Source: Ostreococcus lucimarinus CCE9901 (lineage: Eukaryota; Chlorophyta; Mamiellophyceae; Mamiellales; Bathycoccaceae). From it: DNA of 64,000 nucleotides. Every line of letters begins with the position of its first letter. Position 1 is the first letter of the stretch. This document shows, piece by piece, positions 1-10,122 of the stretch. Below the pieces are notes generated by a model. It saw only the letters and a list, made by a program, of their open reading frames with translations, was not told the DNA's origin and searched no databases. The position numbers and the translations under genes are program-made. The stretch spans positions 1,088,509 through 1,152,508 of the forward strand of contig NC_009355.1 of assembly GCF_000092065.1 (NCBI RefSeq), read 5' to 3'.

Positions 1-1
1 T

Positions 2-1354
2 ATTCGACAGGGCCAGCTCTTCGGGCGCCAGACTGATGAAAACCTCACAGAGGTGAAGAACAAACTCGCCGAAGTCCAGAGAAAGCTCGTCGCTGTGAAC
101 GAAAAAGTGAGCGAACTCCAGAAGTTGCACAACGCCAAACAAGGCCAGCTCACGGAGTTACAAAGAGAGAAGAATAATTTGAATAGACTACAGCAACAAC
201 CAGAAACGAGGAAGAGGATGATTCAGACGCAGATTGCGCAACACACCGATTTGATGGCTCAAGACAAAGCGGCGGCAGACATTGCGAACATCGAGCGCAA
301 GACTGCGGCTGAAAAGGCAAGCATATCGAAAGAGCGAGTGATGTGCGCGAGTGAGTTGTGCGACGTCGTCCTCTCCAGTCACGAGGCGTCGATCTCGCTC
401 ACGTTGAAGGTTTTGCAGTCGGTCGAAAAGCAAGTGCAGATGACGAAACTGCAAGAGGCGCTGCAGGGTATTGAAGACAGAGTTATCAACACAAAAGCCA
501 AGCGTGACGATCTCAAAGCGCGCTTTCAAGCCGAAACTGAGCGCGCCGCGGCGTTGAAACGAGACGCCCTCGCCGTCACGGGCGACCTCACCGAGGAAAT
601 CAACAAGAAGTTCGAACAATGGCCGATTACTATCGAAGAGCTGGAATTCGACATCTCGCGACTTCAAGAGCAAGCGGATGCGATCTTGTGTCACAATCCA
701 GCGGTTTTGGATGAGTTTAATAAGCGTAAAGCCGAAATGGCGACGCTCACCAAGACGCTCGCGAGCGAAAAAGCCGAGCTTGCGGTGGAACACGCGGCAA
801 TCACCTCGGTGAAGAATGAATGGTTGCCCAAGCTTCGAAAGATTGTGGCGAAAATCAGTGACGACTTCTCGCGGAATTTCGCCAACATCGGGTGTGCCGG
901 ACAGATTTCTCTCGCTGGTGACGGTTCCCGCGAGCACGACGGCTTTGGCGACGATTTTGCGAGCTATGCGCTGGAAATCCGAGTCAAGTTTCGCCCGAAC
1001 GAGGACATGCACTTGCTCGACGCACACCGTCAATCAGGCGGTGAACGTTCGGTGACGACGATGCTGTACATGATCGCGTTGCAAGCGTCCACGAGCGCCC
1101 CTTTCCGAGTCGTTGACGAGATCAATCAAGGTATGGATGCGCGAAACGAGCGCAAAGTGTTCAAGCGCATGGTCGAGGCGGCGAGCGCGCCCGGAACACC
1201 CCAATGTTTCGTCATCACACCCAAACTGCTCACGCAACTGGAGTACAGCGAAGATTGCACTGTGATGTGCATTTTCAACGGTCCGCACGTGCACGAGATG
1301 GCGAAGAAGTGGCGCGAGATGCAAGCCGCCTTTGACTGCGTTCGAGCGCGATAG
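2..1354 (+). CDS. SMC5: SMC5, C-terminal part (5' end outside window)
   Basis: This is the C-terminal half of the structural maintenance of chromosomes protein 5, the ATPase arm of the SMC5/6 complex that acts in DNA repair and sister chromatid resolution. The frame is already open at base 2, so the gene begins upstream of the window. About the first 270 residues are charged heptad-rich coiled coil. The head follows, with the ABC signature QSGGERS near residue 345 of the fragment and a Walker B segment FRVVDEINQGMD, a form typical of SMC5 rather than SMC1-4. The C-terminal stretch ending near EMAKKW also fits SMC5. No intron is visible in this part. The Walker A half and hinge must lie to the left. 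The family assignment is firm. Confidence 0.93.
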   Translation: MRQGQLFGRQTDENLTEVKNKLAEVQRKLVAVNEKVSELQKLHNAKQGQLTELQREKNNLNRLQQQPETRKRMIQTQIAQHTDLMAQDKAAADIANIERKTAAEKASISKERVMCASELCDVVLSSHEASISLTLKVLQSVEKQVQMTKLQEALQGIEDRVINTKAKRDDLKARFQAETERAAALKRDALAVTGDLTEEINKKFEQWPITIEELEFDISRLQEQADAILCHNPAVLDEFNKRKAEMATLTKTLASEKAELAVEHAAITSVKNEWLPKLRKIVAKISDDFSRNFANIGCAGQISLAGDGSREHDGFGDDFASYALEIRVKFRPNEDMHLLDAHRQSGGERSVTTMLYMIALQASTSAPFRVVDEINQGMDARNERKVFKRMVEAASAPGTPQCFVITPKLLTQLEYSEDCTVMCIFNGPHVHEMAKKWREMQAAFDCVRAR

Positions 1355-1471
1355 CGATAGCAAAGAAACGCGAATTGTGAATTTATACAACCGACAGACA
1401 CTCGCAAGCGCCTCATTCACGCACGACGGTCGTGACGGGCGCCGGTGAATCACGCGCGCACACTCGGCGCC

Positions 1472-2338
1472 ATGAGTCGCGAAGGCGATCCGAACGGCGC
1501 CTCGCGCGCGCCCCTGCGCGCGGTTTTCTTCGACTTTGACGACACACTCGCGGAAACCACCCTGGCCGATCGCGTCGCGTATCGCGAATGCGCGATTCGC
1601 ATGGAGACCGTATACGGGCTGTCGAAAAAGCGACAAGATGAAGTGATCGCTGCGTACAAGCGGCGGCTCGCGGAGCGTCCCTGGAACGACGAGTTTGCGC
1701 ACGTGTGGACGCACCGCGAGCGGCTGTGGGCGGAAGCGTTCGGCGACGACGACAGAGGGCTCGCAATGCGGCACGACGTGAACAGCACATTTAGGGACTG
1801 TCGCTTGGAACAGCTACGTTTAAACAGTTCTGTGTGCGGTGGCATCGAGAAGTTGCGCGCGAAGAATGTGCACGTCGTCATCATCACGAATGGCCACCAC
1901 GTCGTGCAGCGAGAGAAGCTCGCCGCGTGCGGGATATACGAAGTAGTGAAGTTGGAAAACATCCTCGTCGGTGGCGAAGAAGTTCTCGCCGGTCGCGACG
2001 AGAAACCAGAGGCGTCCATCTTTCACGAGGCGTGCAAACGCGTCGACGTGGTACCAGACGAAGTTATGCACGTAGGCGACTCGTGGACCGCCGACATGGT
2101 CGGCGCCGAAAACGCTGGTCTGCGTTGGAGAGTGTGGGTGTCCCAACGTCCCGACGACGAGAAGTGCGAGAGCGAACAGGAACTGTCATCGTCGAAGCGA
2201 GCGAAAAAGGTCGACGCCGTTCCGCGCGTAGAAAACATCAAAGAATTTTTCGAGCTCCTGGACGAGTGGTTGGACGAAGACGGCACGCTGCCCGCATCCA
2301 ACATTCTCTTGAAGACGCGGAGCCGTAGCGAGCGTTAG
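1472..2338 (+). CDS. HAD-superfamily phosphatase
   Basis: This is a haloacid dehalogenase-type hydrolase of about 288 residues. Motif I is FFDFDDTLAE near the N-terminus, motif II is the threonine in VIITNG, the motif III lysine lies in DEKPEASIF, and motif IV is HVGDSWTADMVGAENAG. A helical cap sits between motifs I and II, so this is a C1-type cap. The pattern resembles the N-acylneuraminate-9-phosphatase/YjjG group, but the substrate cannot be read from sequence. About 60 charged residues are added after the core. The first ATG is at 1472; the open frame upstream begins only at a GTG. It lies about 120 bp after SMC5 on the same strand. Confidence 0.85.
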   Translation: MSREGDPNGASRAPLRAVFFDFDDTLAETTLADRVAYRECAIRMETVYGLSKKRQDEVIAAYKRRLAERPWNDEFAHVWTHRERLWAEAFGDDDRGLAMRHDVNSTFRDCRLEQLRLNSSVCGGIEKLRAKNVHVVIITNGHHVVQREKLAACGIYEVVKLENILVGGEEVLAGRDEKPEASIFHEACKRVDVVPDEVMHVGDSWTADMVGAENAGLRWRVWVSQRPDDEKCESEQELSSSKRAKKVDAVPRVENIKEFFELLDEWLDEDGTLPASNILLKTRSRSER

Positions 2339-2485
2339 CGAACGTGTTGAATAGAAGTGTAGAGGTAAATTAGAGCGAAGTGTGTTGTGTCGTTCTTTCG
2401 ATTCGATCTGATTCGATTACTACAGCGCTAAAGATTAAGTTTATAGTGTACAGAGCGTATCCTACGTCGGCGACTCAACCGTCGC

Positions 2486-2803
<318 letters not shown>

Positions 2804-2932
2804 TTATGAAATACGACGAGTCGATTTGTGACGACGCGCGCGCGCGTCGAGGCGCACAAACGCGAGTTCGCGTGAGTCGTTTTTCAGATCGCGGTCGGTC
2901 GGATTTCACACTGTTTACGCATATGGAAGTGA

Positions 2933-3042
<110 letters not shown>

Positions 3043-3043
<1 letters not shown>

Positions 3044-3059
3044 GCGTTTTTCAAACGCT
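3043..3059 (+). terminator. Histone-like 3' stem-loop after the H4 fragment
   Basis: Directly after the stop codon of the truncated H4 copy lies a perfect inverted repeat, AGCGTTT-TTC-AAACGCT. Its position and T-rich loop resemble the replication-dependent histone mRNA stem-loop. This suggests that the fragment derives from a once complete H4 gene rather than from a random duplication of coding sequence. Confidence 0.5.
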
Positions 3060-3367
3060 CCGCGGAATCAAACTCAAAATCAAAAAACCAAAAACAACAA
3101 ACAATTGGTGTTCATTTCAACACCACCACTCCAAGAAAGATTCTCAACACTAAATCCAAACACTCCACTCGCGCGTCGCTTCGACGACGACCTCGTCGTC
3201 GCTCACTTTCGCGCGTGAATCGCCGTTGCAATTCGCTCGTATGCGTAAGCAGTACGACGCCTAATAATTAGGCGAATTAGGCCCTAATTCGGGACGTACG
3301 CTGACGTGGCAACGCGTACTGGCGTAATCGTTACACGGTGACGGCGACGACGGCGACGACGGCGACG
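3060..3367. other. Intergenic, 5' flank of the two-TM protein gene
   Basis: About 308 bp with no supported gene. The first part is A-rich and pyrimidine-rich. The second half carries the palindrome pair at 3258-3290 and a TGACGTGG element (about 3302-3309), a sequence of the bZIP ACGT class. A GTG-initiated extension of the next gene runs through ACGGCG repeats from 3338, but no ATG precedes 3368. Confidence 0.6.
3258..3290. promoter_or_regulatory. Two adjacent AT-rich palindromes upstream of a gene
   Basis: CGCCTAAT-A-ATTAGGCG (3258-3274) is directly followed by GAATTAG-GCC-CTAATTC (3274-3290). Both are perfect inverted repeats and share the CTAAT core. They lie about 80-110 bp upstream of the ATG at 3368, which suggests a binding site for a dimeric factor. 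The role is inferred. Confidence 0.4.
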
Positions 3368-4459
3368 ATGCCGTGCGGAACGAACGCGAATGATTTAACT
3401 CGAGATAAATTCTCGAGCGTGCGAAAGAACCAAGAGACGGCGACCAGGTTCGGTGTGTTTTTGTCCACGATCGTCGTGCCGATTCTGCTCTTGTTGTACT
3501 CGGCGCTTTGGTTCACGCAATTTTACGTCGGACTCGGCCCGGATTCGCCGCCGCTGAATAAGGTGATCACCACGGAGCAGTTGCAGTACGGCCAAAAGAT
3601 CTTCCCGCTGGCGCTGACGTGTAATCACCGGGATGGATGTTACTTTCGGTTGACGGGGGCGGACGCGTGCGCGTCGGGCACGGTGGCGGGCGGCGCCGGG
3701 CCGAACAATGGATTCTGCTCTGATCCGACCTTACTACCCGTCGCCAGTGGTGGAGCATCTACGCCTGCGTCGTGCGGCGTGGGTAGCCAGTGTAACACCG
3801 CCGCAGCGGCGAACGCGTGCGGCACGGCCAACGGGCCGTGCTGTCGAAAGGCCACCTGCGACACCGAACTCTCCTCCGCGCAAGGCGTGTGCGCGTTCTC
3901 GCCGCCGGGCGCCGATCCCACCGACGCGCTCACCGTAGCGTGGGCGTATAAGTCTGGATGCTCTGGTGCGTGTAATTTCGGCGTCACACTCGTCACCGAT
4001 TACATCGATTCCAACGGCGATGTTGCGCAAAAGGAAGTCAAGGTGCATCGAGGCATCGCGTTGATGAATCTCATCGAGCACGACGATCCGAAAATGTCCT
4101 GGTCCAAGAGTCATCCCAATTATGCCGCCAATAAGAAAAAAACCACCATGTACGAGTGGTCGATCACAATGGTGGACGTCGAAGGTACCGTCGACGCCGT
4201 CTCAAACCTCTGCATGAACCAGATGCGCGCCGACAATCTCGTGACGTCGGGGGGAACAGTCTACGCTCGACGCGTAAAGCTCGTTCCGGCTGCAACGTAC
4301 ACGAAAATGTCAACGGCGTATCCGAGTCCGGGATTGGCGTACTTATCAGCCATCGGGGGTATCTCCAGCACCATCATGGCCGTCCTCGCGTACGTCCACG
4401 CGTTCCATCTCAAGTTTTTAAATCGCGCGGCGTCGTCCGCGCCTCAAGCAGCGCCTTAA
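3368..4459 (+). CDS. Two-TM membrane protein with cysteine-rich lumenal domain, unknown
   Basis: I do not recognise this 363-residue protein. It has a short hydrophilic N-terminus, a hydrophobic segment at about residues 27-52 (starting FGVFLSTIVVPILLLLYSAL), a large ectodomain of about 260 residues, and a second hydrophobic segment near the C-terminus (LSAIGGISSTIMAVLAYVHA) with a short tail. The ectodomain carries well over ten cysteines, several in clusters near residues 85-170, which implies disulfides in the secretory lumen or outside the cell. Two-TM channel families such as P2X share this topology, but I see none of their signature residues. The start is the ATG at 3368; further upstream the frame opens only with GTG. 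Confidence 0.75.
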   Translation: MPCGTNANDLTRDKFSSVRKNQETATRFGVFLSTIVVPILLLLYSALWFTQFYVGLGPDSPPLNKVITTEQLQYGQKIFPLALTCNHRDGCYFRLTGADACASGTVAGGAGPNNGFCSDPTLLPVASGGASTPASCGVGSQCNTAAAANACGTANGPCCRKATCDTELSSAQGVCAFSPPGADPTDALTVAWAYKSGCSGACNFGVTLVTDYIDSNGDVAQKEVKVHRGIALMNLIEHDDPKMSWSKSHPNYAANKKKTTMYEWSITMVDVEGTVDAVSNLCMNQMRADNLVTSGGTVYARRVKLVPAATYTKMSTAYPSPGLAYLSAIGGISSTIMAVLAYVHAFHLKFLNRAASSAPQAAP

Positions 4460-4768
4460 AGCAGTCACGCGTTGACGTCGTGCATCATCGCGTTGTTTAT
4501 AATATATCTGGACGATGTGGCCGCTCGGGTCGTCCAGCATTTACTCGTTTCGTCGCCACCCGACGCGAGCGTTGTTAACTTTCGTCGCGCGCGACCCATA
4601 ACATTGCCGCGACGAAACGTTCGAAACGGGGTGCCCGTCCTTAGCCCGACGAAGGACAACGTCATGGTGTTAACGAACCGCGTCAACGAATTTTTTGCCG
4701 CGCGTGCCCGTGCGACCTCGTGACGACGAACTCGCACTCGTTCGTTCGTCGTCGACCGTCGACACACC
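4460..4768. other. Intergenic, promoter side of the ZMYND10-like gene
   Basis: About 309 bp without a supported gene. It holds a TATA-like stretch (about 4496-4508) and purine/pyrimidine-balanced sequence. The open frames here are short shadows. Confidence 0.6.
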
Positions 4769-6478
4769 ATGATGACCTCGGTTCGCGACACGGCGGCGAC
4801 GACGCGACGGCTCGCGTCGTCTTTTTCGACCACCGACGTCGCGGACGCGATCAAAACGCTCGTCGCGCGCGAGGACGCGGACGAAGAGGAGGATTTCGGG
4901 TCAATCGCGGATGTCGGTTCATCTCGCTGGCGACGACGACGACTCGCGATACATCGCCTGCGCGCGCGCGCGTTCGAGGATGCGCGCGATGAGGAGGAGC
5001 ATGGAAACGGCGATGACTCGATTCGTCGTCCGTCGACGGCGACGGCGTTGGTGCGGTCGAGCGAGCTCATGGAGACGCTCGTGGTGGAGCTCGCGCGAGC
5101 GGAGACGTGGCGGGACGAGTGCGCGCCGAGGATGCGAGCGATGTCAACGCCGAGTTCGATGACGACGACGTCTTATGCGATTTATCTTGTGCGTTATCAC
5201 GAATCCGTGGTGTGTAATTTGTTCGAGCTCGTGTTGAGTGGGTGCTCGACTTCGGCGTTGGACGAAGTCGAGGACGACGTCGCGGCGGAGCTCGCGGATT
5301 ATTGCTTGAGACGCATCGTTTGGCTATCTGCGCGCGAGGGAGGCGAAAAGAGCGATGATGATGACGATAGTGCCTCGACGACGCCAGATTTTACGCTCTC
5401 CATGTCCGCGTTGGCCATCGCTCGATGTCTCGCGGCGTCGCCACGGCTATTGGGTCAAACGAGGCGGGACGCGCTTGCCGAGGCGCTGGCGCCACTTCTC
5501 GACTCCAAGCCTTGGATTCAGCGAGAGCGGCACAACTCGAGCATTATCAAAGTCTACGTTGACGGTTCGTGGACGGAGGATATCTCCGAGTGGGACGCCA
5601 ACACGCGAGTGCAGAAATGCGAGGCGCAGGTGTGGTTGGCGCTTCGTTCGCTCCTGTGCGACCCCGCGTTTGCGTGGGATGAAACCCGCAAGTCTTTGGC
5701 AGCGCGCGTGCGCAAACACTTGAACGAGTCGACGATTGATCAGATTCCCGTGTTGCGGGATTTAAAGCACGTGCTCGACGAAGTCATGGTGCGAAATTTG
5801 GACGGCGTCCACGTTGCGTCTCGCTTGGCCATCGAAATCGTTCCCAAGTATCGGCGCGCGCTAACGCAAAACGGATCGGCTGAGTACTACGAAAGCGTCG
5901 CGGCCATTATGCTTCGCGAACGATTCGATGCGATTTTCATGGCGTCCATCGCAGAAGACATCTTGTCCACGTGTGAGATGACGACGGACGTTGCGGCGAA
6001 GACGACGTCGGCGGCGCCTTCGTCTTCGAGCGGCGACGAAGCGCCGGTGAAGATTGACATCTTACGCGAACGCAAAACCCTCGACAGCGCTTCGACGTCG
6101 TTCGACACCGTCCACGTATTCGAGTACGACTTCGCCAAAGATCGCGCACCGAACGAAGTACGCGCGAAAACTTCGCACACTCGAGGCTTGCGCCGCGCGC
6201 TCGCCAGCCGCTCGTCAAACGACGGTGCCGAAGTCGAGTTACCGTGCGCATTCGACGGTAAGATCCGCGTCAATTTCGACGCCCGCACGATCACCGCCCC
6301 CCTCACGCTTCGTCGAAGCGCGACGACTGAAGACAAACCGTCGGTATGGATCACCGTCGGCGCGCTCGCCGTCGACGGCTTCGCCGCGCAGCTCCGGCTC
6401 GATCGCTCTCCTCGCGGCGGCGACGCCTACGTCGTTCGCGACGTCCATCTCACCATCGCCGTCACCGCCGCGTCGTGA
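4769..6478 (+). CDS. ZMYND10-like protein lacking the MYND finger
   Basis: This 569-residue protein matches the body of ZMYND10, which in ciliated organisms is a cytoplasmic assembly factor for axonemal dynein arms. Family-like stretches are DVGSSRW near residue 50, then a long helical region with YLVRYHESVVCNLFELVL near residues 137-160 and LADYCLRRIVWL near 180. The block PWIQRER ... VYVDGSW ... EAQVWLALRSLL follows at about 250-300, and DQIPVLRDLKHVL near 330. The C-terminal zinc-binding MYND domain of about 40 residues with paired cysteines is absent. In its place are a serine-rich low-complexity stretch and an unrecognised C-terminal domain of about 130 residues. The ATG at 4769 is clear. 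Assignment rests on motif recall, not alignment. Confidence 0.65.
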   Translation: MMTSVRDTAATTRRLASSFSTTDVADAIKTLVAREDADEEEDFGSIADVGSSRWRRRRLAIHRLRARAFEDARDEEEHGNGDDSIRRPSTATALVRSSELMETLVVELARAETWRDECAPRMRAMSTPSSMTTTSYAIYLVRYHESVVCNLFELVLSGCSTSALDEVEDDVAAELADYCLRRIVWLSAREGGEKSDDDDDSASTTPDFTLSMSALAIARCLAASPRLLGQTRRDALAEALAPLLDSKPWIQRERHNSSIIKVYVDGSWTEDISEWDANTRVQKCEAQVWLALRSLLCDPAFAWDETRKSLAARVRKHLNESTIDQIPVLRDLKHVLDEVMVRNLDGVHVASRLAIEIVPKYRRALTQNGSAEYYESVAAIMLRERFDAIFMASIAEDILSTCEMTTDVAAKTTSAAPSSSSGDEAPVKIDILRERKTLDSASTSFDTVHVFEYDFAKDRAPNEVRAKTSHTRGLRRALASRSSNDGAEVELPCAFDGKIRVNFDARTITAPLTLRRSATTEDKPSVWITVGALAVDGFAAQLRLDRSPRGGDAYVVRDVHLTIAVTAAS

Positions 6479-6661
6479 TCACCGCGCATCGCGTCCTCAT
6501 TTATCGATTCTTTTAATCACACGCGCCCCCCGCGCCGCGTCTCGCGTCTTTCCGCGTCATTCGTTCGTCGCGTTCGCGCTCGCGGCTCGCCGCCGACCCG
6601 ACGACCCTCCAGCGCGCGCGTCCCTCACACTCCACCTCGCGTTCGAAGCTTCAGCCTCGCG

Positions 6662-7351
6662 ATGCCGTCCAAGCGCGCGAACGCGCGACGCGCGGTCACC
6701 ACCATCGCCGCGTCCATCGCCATCGCCGGTCTCGTCGCGTGCGCGGACGCCAAGCCGAGCAAACCGATCGCGCGCGCGGTGAAATCTGACGTCAAGTTCA
6801 TCAAGTGTGAAGTGTGCGAACACCTCGCGGACGCCGTGACGCAGGAGTACGCCGCGCTGCGCGAGGAAACGCCGGAGAAGAAACTCACGGAGACGATGGT
6901 GATCGAAAAGATTGAAAAAATGTGCGACCCGAGCGCGAAGGAGGGCGATTGGATCATCACGAAGGACTTGCAAGAGAAGGGCTCGAGGTTGCGCGTGGTG
7001 GACATGGGTAAAGAAAACTACGGAGAGTGCGGAAAGGAGTGTAAGACGATCGTGAAGGCGTGTGAGGACATTCTTGGACCGCGGGATACGGACGTGGGTG
7101 AGTTTTTGTACACGTCGAACGCGGGCGACTTGAGAGGGGCGCTGCGCGAGTGGTTGTGCGAGGAGGAGACAAACTCGTGCGGAGGCAAGATACCGCCGTT
7201 GCCGAGCGATCGGCCGAAGGGAGAGAAGTTCAAGAAGAGAGACAAGAAGGATGTCGAAATGGAGCGATTGATGGCGGGAATGAAGGGTATGCCGGGCATG
7301 GGCGGCGCGCAAATGTTCAGCCGCGATCAGATGATGGGCGGCATGGGCATG

Positions 7352-7382
<31 letters not shown>

Positions 7383-7597
7383 AGTCCCCGTTCGCTGGTG
7401 CGTTCGACAGCGGCGAGTCCAAAGGGGCTGTCGCCAACGTGGCCGAAAAACTGGGCGATTTGAAGGATAAGGCTGCGTCCACGGCGAAGAACGCATGGAA
7501 CAAGGCCAAGGGCTTCTTGTCCCGCTCTTCGCGCGCTGAGGACGAGGATTTCACCGACGATTTCACCGCCGAAGAGCTCGCTCGTGAAGAACTTTGA
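6662..7597 (+). CDS. Saposin-like (canopy/MSAP-type) ER lumenal protein
   Basis: A 311-residue protein with an N-terminal signal peptide (basic start, then TTIAASIAIAGLVACADA). A saposin-like region at about residues 45-180 carries spaced cysteines (KCEVCEHL, MCDP, ECGKECKTIVKACEDILG, WLCEEE, SCGG). The spacing fits the canopy / MIR-interacting saposin-like family of ER co-chaperones found in plants and animals. It is followed by a Met/Gly-rich stretch and a run of eight aspartates near residue 235. The C-terminus ends in AREEL, which resembles a KDEL-type retrieval signal but is not a canonical one. Function in glycoprotein folding is inferred from the family. Confidence 0.7.
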
Positions 7598-7675
7598 TGA
7601 CACACGCTTAATATTACATCACGAACTATTTTTTATGCTATTTCGTTTCGTCTCGATGCGCTGCATAATGAGAGA

Positions 7676-9682
7676 TTACGCGTCGGAATCGTCATCGGAA
7701 CCACTTTCGTTGTCGGAATCGGCGGCATCCAAATCTTGCTTGTACATGAGCGCTTCGTTCTCTGGGCGCGGCGGTGCCACAGAGAGTTCTTTCACCTCTT
7801 GTGGCTTGGTGCATGAACGCAAGTCACCGTTACCGAGCTGTCCCCAGTCGCCGCGTCCCCACAAGTACAAGCTACTTTCGCCCTTTTCCGCGCTCTCCAC
7901 GACGGCTCCGGTGTGGTTGTGACCGGCGGAGACGGTGGTGACTGTCTTCCCACGCAACGCTTCGACGCGAGTGAAGACGTAGGTTGAGGTTTTGTCGCCG
8001 TGTCCGAGCTGACCGTACGAGTTTTCACCCGTCGTAAAGACGCCGCCGCACGAAGTGAGTACGCACGAGTGCGTCGCGCCCGCGGCGGCGACGGCGACTC
8101 GACATCGTGTACCACACGAGCACTTCTGCACGCGATTTTCCATAATAGAACCATCGGCTCGACGAACAAAGTGGTGAATGTTCACCGCGTCGGGTGATAA
8201 TCGATTCGCGCAGACCTTACGCTCTTTCGGATGAGGCCATCCGCCGGTGTACGTGGATCTACCGACACCCAGCGCGCCGTGCTTTCCGCGACCGCAAACG
8301 TACATGCGGCCGCCAGTGGTGACAAAGATGGAATGCGCGCCGCCGGCGGACATGCTCGCCACGGGTTCATCCATGTCGTTGAGCGATTCAACGAGACATG
8401 GCCACGGTACGCCGTTGTTCCATCCAGCCGCGGCGGCAAACGTGAGATCGCCCAAACCAAGCTGTCCGTATCTGCAATCACCCCACGACCAAACGTTACC
8501 GTCGGAAGTGATGCAAATGCTATGCGCACCACCTGCAACTGCGCTTACCACGCGCATCCCGCGTAAGGCTGCGATGCGAGCGAACGGCGCGCCGTCGCGA
8601 AAAGTTCCGAGACCGAGTTGCCCCGAACGTCCACGGCCGCATGCAAACAAACGACCCGCGCGATCGACGGCGAGCGTGTGGTTGAACCCAGTGGCGATTT
8701 GCGTGATCTTGTCTTCAGCGCTACGCACTGTGACAAAACGCGGCACGTTTACCTCGATCGGAGTCGTTCCAACATGCCCGAGCTCGCCCGAGCTCGCGAG
8801 CCCCCACGTGACGATTGTGCCATCTCTGGACAGCACCACGTTGTGCGAGCCGCCGAGAGAGATGGAGTCGACGCCTTTGAAATCGTTCCTCGAGTCCAAG
8901 AAAAAGCCTTCTACCCGACCGATATCCAAGGCTTTATCGTTCAGATTCAATTGCGTTGGCACCGCGCGCGTTTCGAACGAACCGTCGCCAATTTGCCCGT
9001 GGAAACCGCGCCCGAAGGTTGAAACCACCATCCCGGTGGTGTCGCTCTCGTTCCCGGTCACGCACGCGGTGTGAAACTGCCCCAGCGACACGTTCCCAGC
9101 CGCGCGTTCCGCGCGTTCGCTGAACGTACAGTGATGCCAAGCTTTTAGATACGAATCCCGTTTCGTGAGCATCAACGCCGTCGCGCGCGGCACGAACTCC
9201 ATCCTCGCCCCCGCCACGCGTTCCACGATTCCGCTCGCGTTAAAATACGTGCACGTCGACGCCACGCGCGCCAAGTCCTTCACGTCAAGATTCAACAGCA
9301 CGAGCTCCAACACTTCCGTTGGCAATTTTCCCAAATTCCCAATCTCCCACTCCCCCCCCGTCGCCCGTCGTCGCTTCGCGTTTCGTTCCGTCGAAGCGAC
9401 GCCCTGAAACCCCTCCCGCGCGCTCGTCATCGAGCTCAACCGTCGTTTCTCGTTCGGCGTCGGCGACATCTGGTACCTCACCGCGCTCATCGCCGTTGCC
9501 GTTTGTTCTGCATCGCGAGCGCGCGTCGTCAGTCGTTCATCGCCTCGCATCGATTCTCGTCTCCCGTCGTCGCGTCTTCGCGTCTTCGCGTCTTCGCGCA
9601 CCGTGTCCATCCGTCGCCTTCCGTTCCCCCCCCGCGCCCTGAACGCTCCCTCGGCGACGTCCATCGACGCTCTCGCTTCCAT
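7676..9682 (-). CDS. F-box protein with seven RCC1 repeats
   Basis: The 668-residue product has a disordered basic N-terminus of about 115 residues, then an F-box-like segment LGKLPTEVLELVLLNLDVKD near 117-160 and a seven-bladed RCC1 propeller. The blades are marked by GFHGQIGDG, ASSGELGH, GRSGQLGLG, CRYGQLGLG, GKHGALGVG, NSYGQLGHG and GDWGQLGNG. The C-terminus is acidic. The combination suggests a substrate-recognition subunit of an SCF ubiquitin ligase or another scaffold; the partner is unknown. A cysteine-rich insertion (QKCSCGTRC) lies between blades five and six. The start is uncertain: the ATG at 9682 gives the longest form, while a later ATG (9610, or the one before SAVRYQ) is equally possible. 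It ends 78 bp from the 3' end of the convergent saposin-like gene. Confidence 0.82.
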   Translation of the reverse strand: MEARASMDVAEGAFRARGGNGRRRMDTVREDAKTRRRDDGRRESMRGDERLTTRARDAEQTATAMSAVRYQMSPTPNEKRRLSSMTSAREGFQGVASTERNAKRRRATGGEWEIGNLGKLPTEVLELVLLNLDVKDLARVASTCTYFNASGIVERVAGARMEFVPRATALMLTKRDSYLKAWHHCTFSERAERAAGNVSLGQFHTACVTGNESDTTGMVVSTFGRGFHGQIGDGSFETRAVPTQLNLNDKALDIGRVEGFFLDSRNDFKGVDSISLGGSHNVVLSRDGTIVTWGLASSGELGHVGTTPIEVNVPRFVTVRSAEDKITQIATGFNHTLAVDRAGRLFACGRGRSGQLGLGTFRDGAPFARIAALRGMRVVSAVAGGAHSICITSDGNVWSWGDCRYGQLGLGDLTFAAAAGWNNGVPWPCLVESLNDMDEPVASMSAGGAHSIFVTTGGRMYVCGRGKHGALGVGRSTYTGGWPHPKERKVCANRLSPDAVNIHHFVRRADGSIMENRVQKCSCGTRCRVAVAAAGATHSCVLTSCGGVFTTGENSYGQLGHGDKTSTYVFTRVEALRGKTVTTVSAGHNHTGAVVESAEKGESSLYLWGRGDWGQLGNGDLRSCTKPQEVKELSVAPPRPENEALMYKQDLDAADSDNESGSDDDSDA

Positions 9683-10122
9683 CGCCTCGATCGATCGCGC
9701 CGTACGCGCACGTCGTCGTCGTCGTCGCGCGCGTTTGTCCCTGCCATCGCGTCGCCGTCGCGCGACGTTCCCCCGCGGCGTCGTCGGGCGCGAGCGACGC
9801 GCGCGCGGAGGACATGCGCGCCGTCGGCGACGGCTACGAACCGCGCGTCGTTCGCTCGACGCGATCGACGCGATCGACGCGCGCGACGCGCGACCGACGA
9901 CGGACGGGCGTCGCGGAATGACGCAACGGTCGCGGGGGGGAACGCGAACGGACCATTTTTAGGGAGAACGAGGAGAAGGAGCGAACGAGGCGCGCGCGAC
10001 GCGGGCGACGCGGGACGACGCGGGAGTGGTGGTGCGATCATGTTGAAGCTAAATATGTCTGGGATCGTTAAAGCATCGATGCGCGCGCTCGGGAAGAGCG
10101 CGCGGGAACGAACGCGCGACGA
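9683..10122. other. Intergenic between the F-box/RCC1 gene and purH
   Basis: About 440 bp of very GC-rich sequence dominated by CGTCG and CGATCGACG runs, which leave long meaningless frames on both strands. The last 90 bp are less GC-rich and contain a 28-codon ATG frame (10039-10126, plus strand) that overlaps the 3' end of purH by 4 bp. I cannot tell whether it is translated. No other gene is supportable. Confidence 0.5.

Noticed and set aside
188-1033. Long minus-strand frame opposite SMC5
   Set aside because: Antisense shadow of a clear SMC5 coding frame; no recognisable protein.
3368-4459. Idea that the two-TM protein is a P2X-type receptor
   Set aside because: Topology agrees, but the conserved lysines and cysteine pattern of P2X are not visible.
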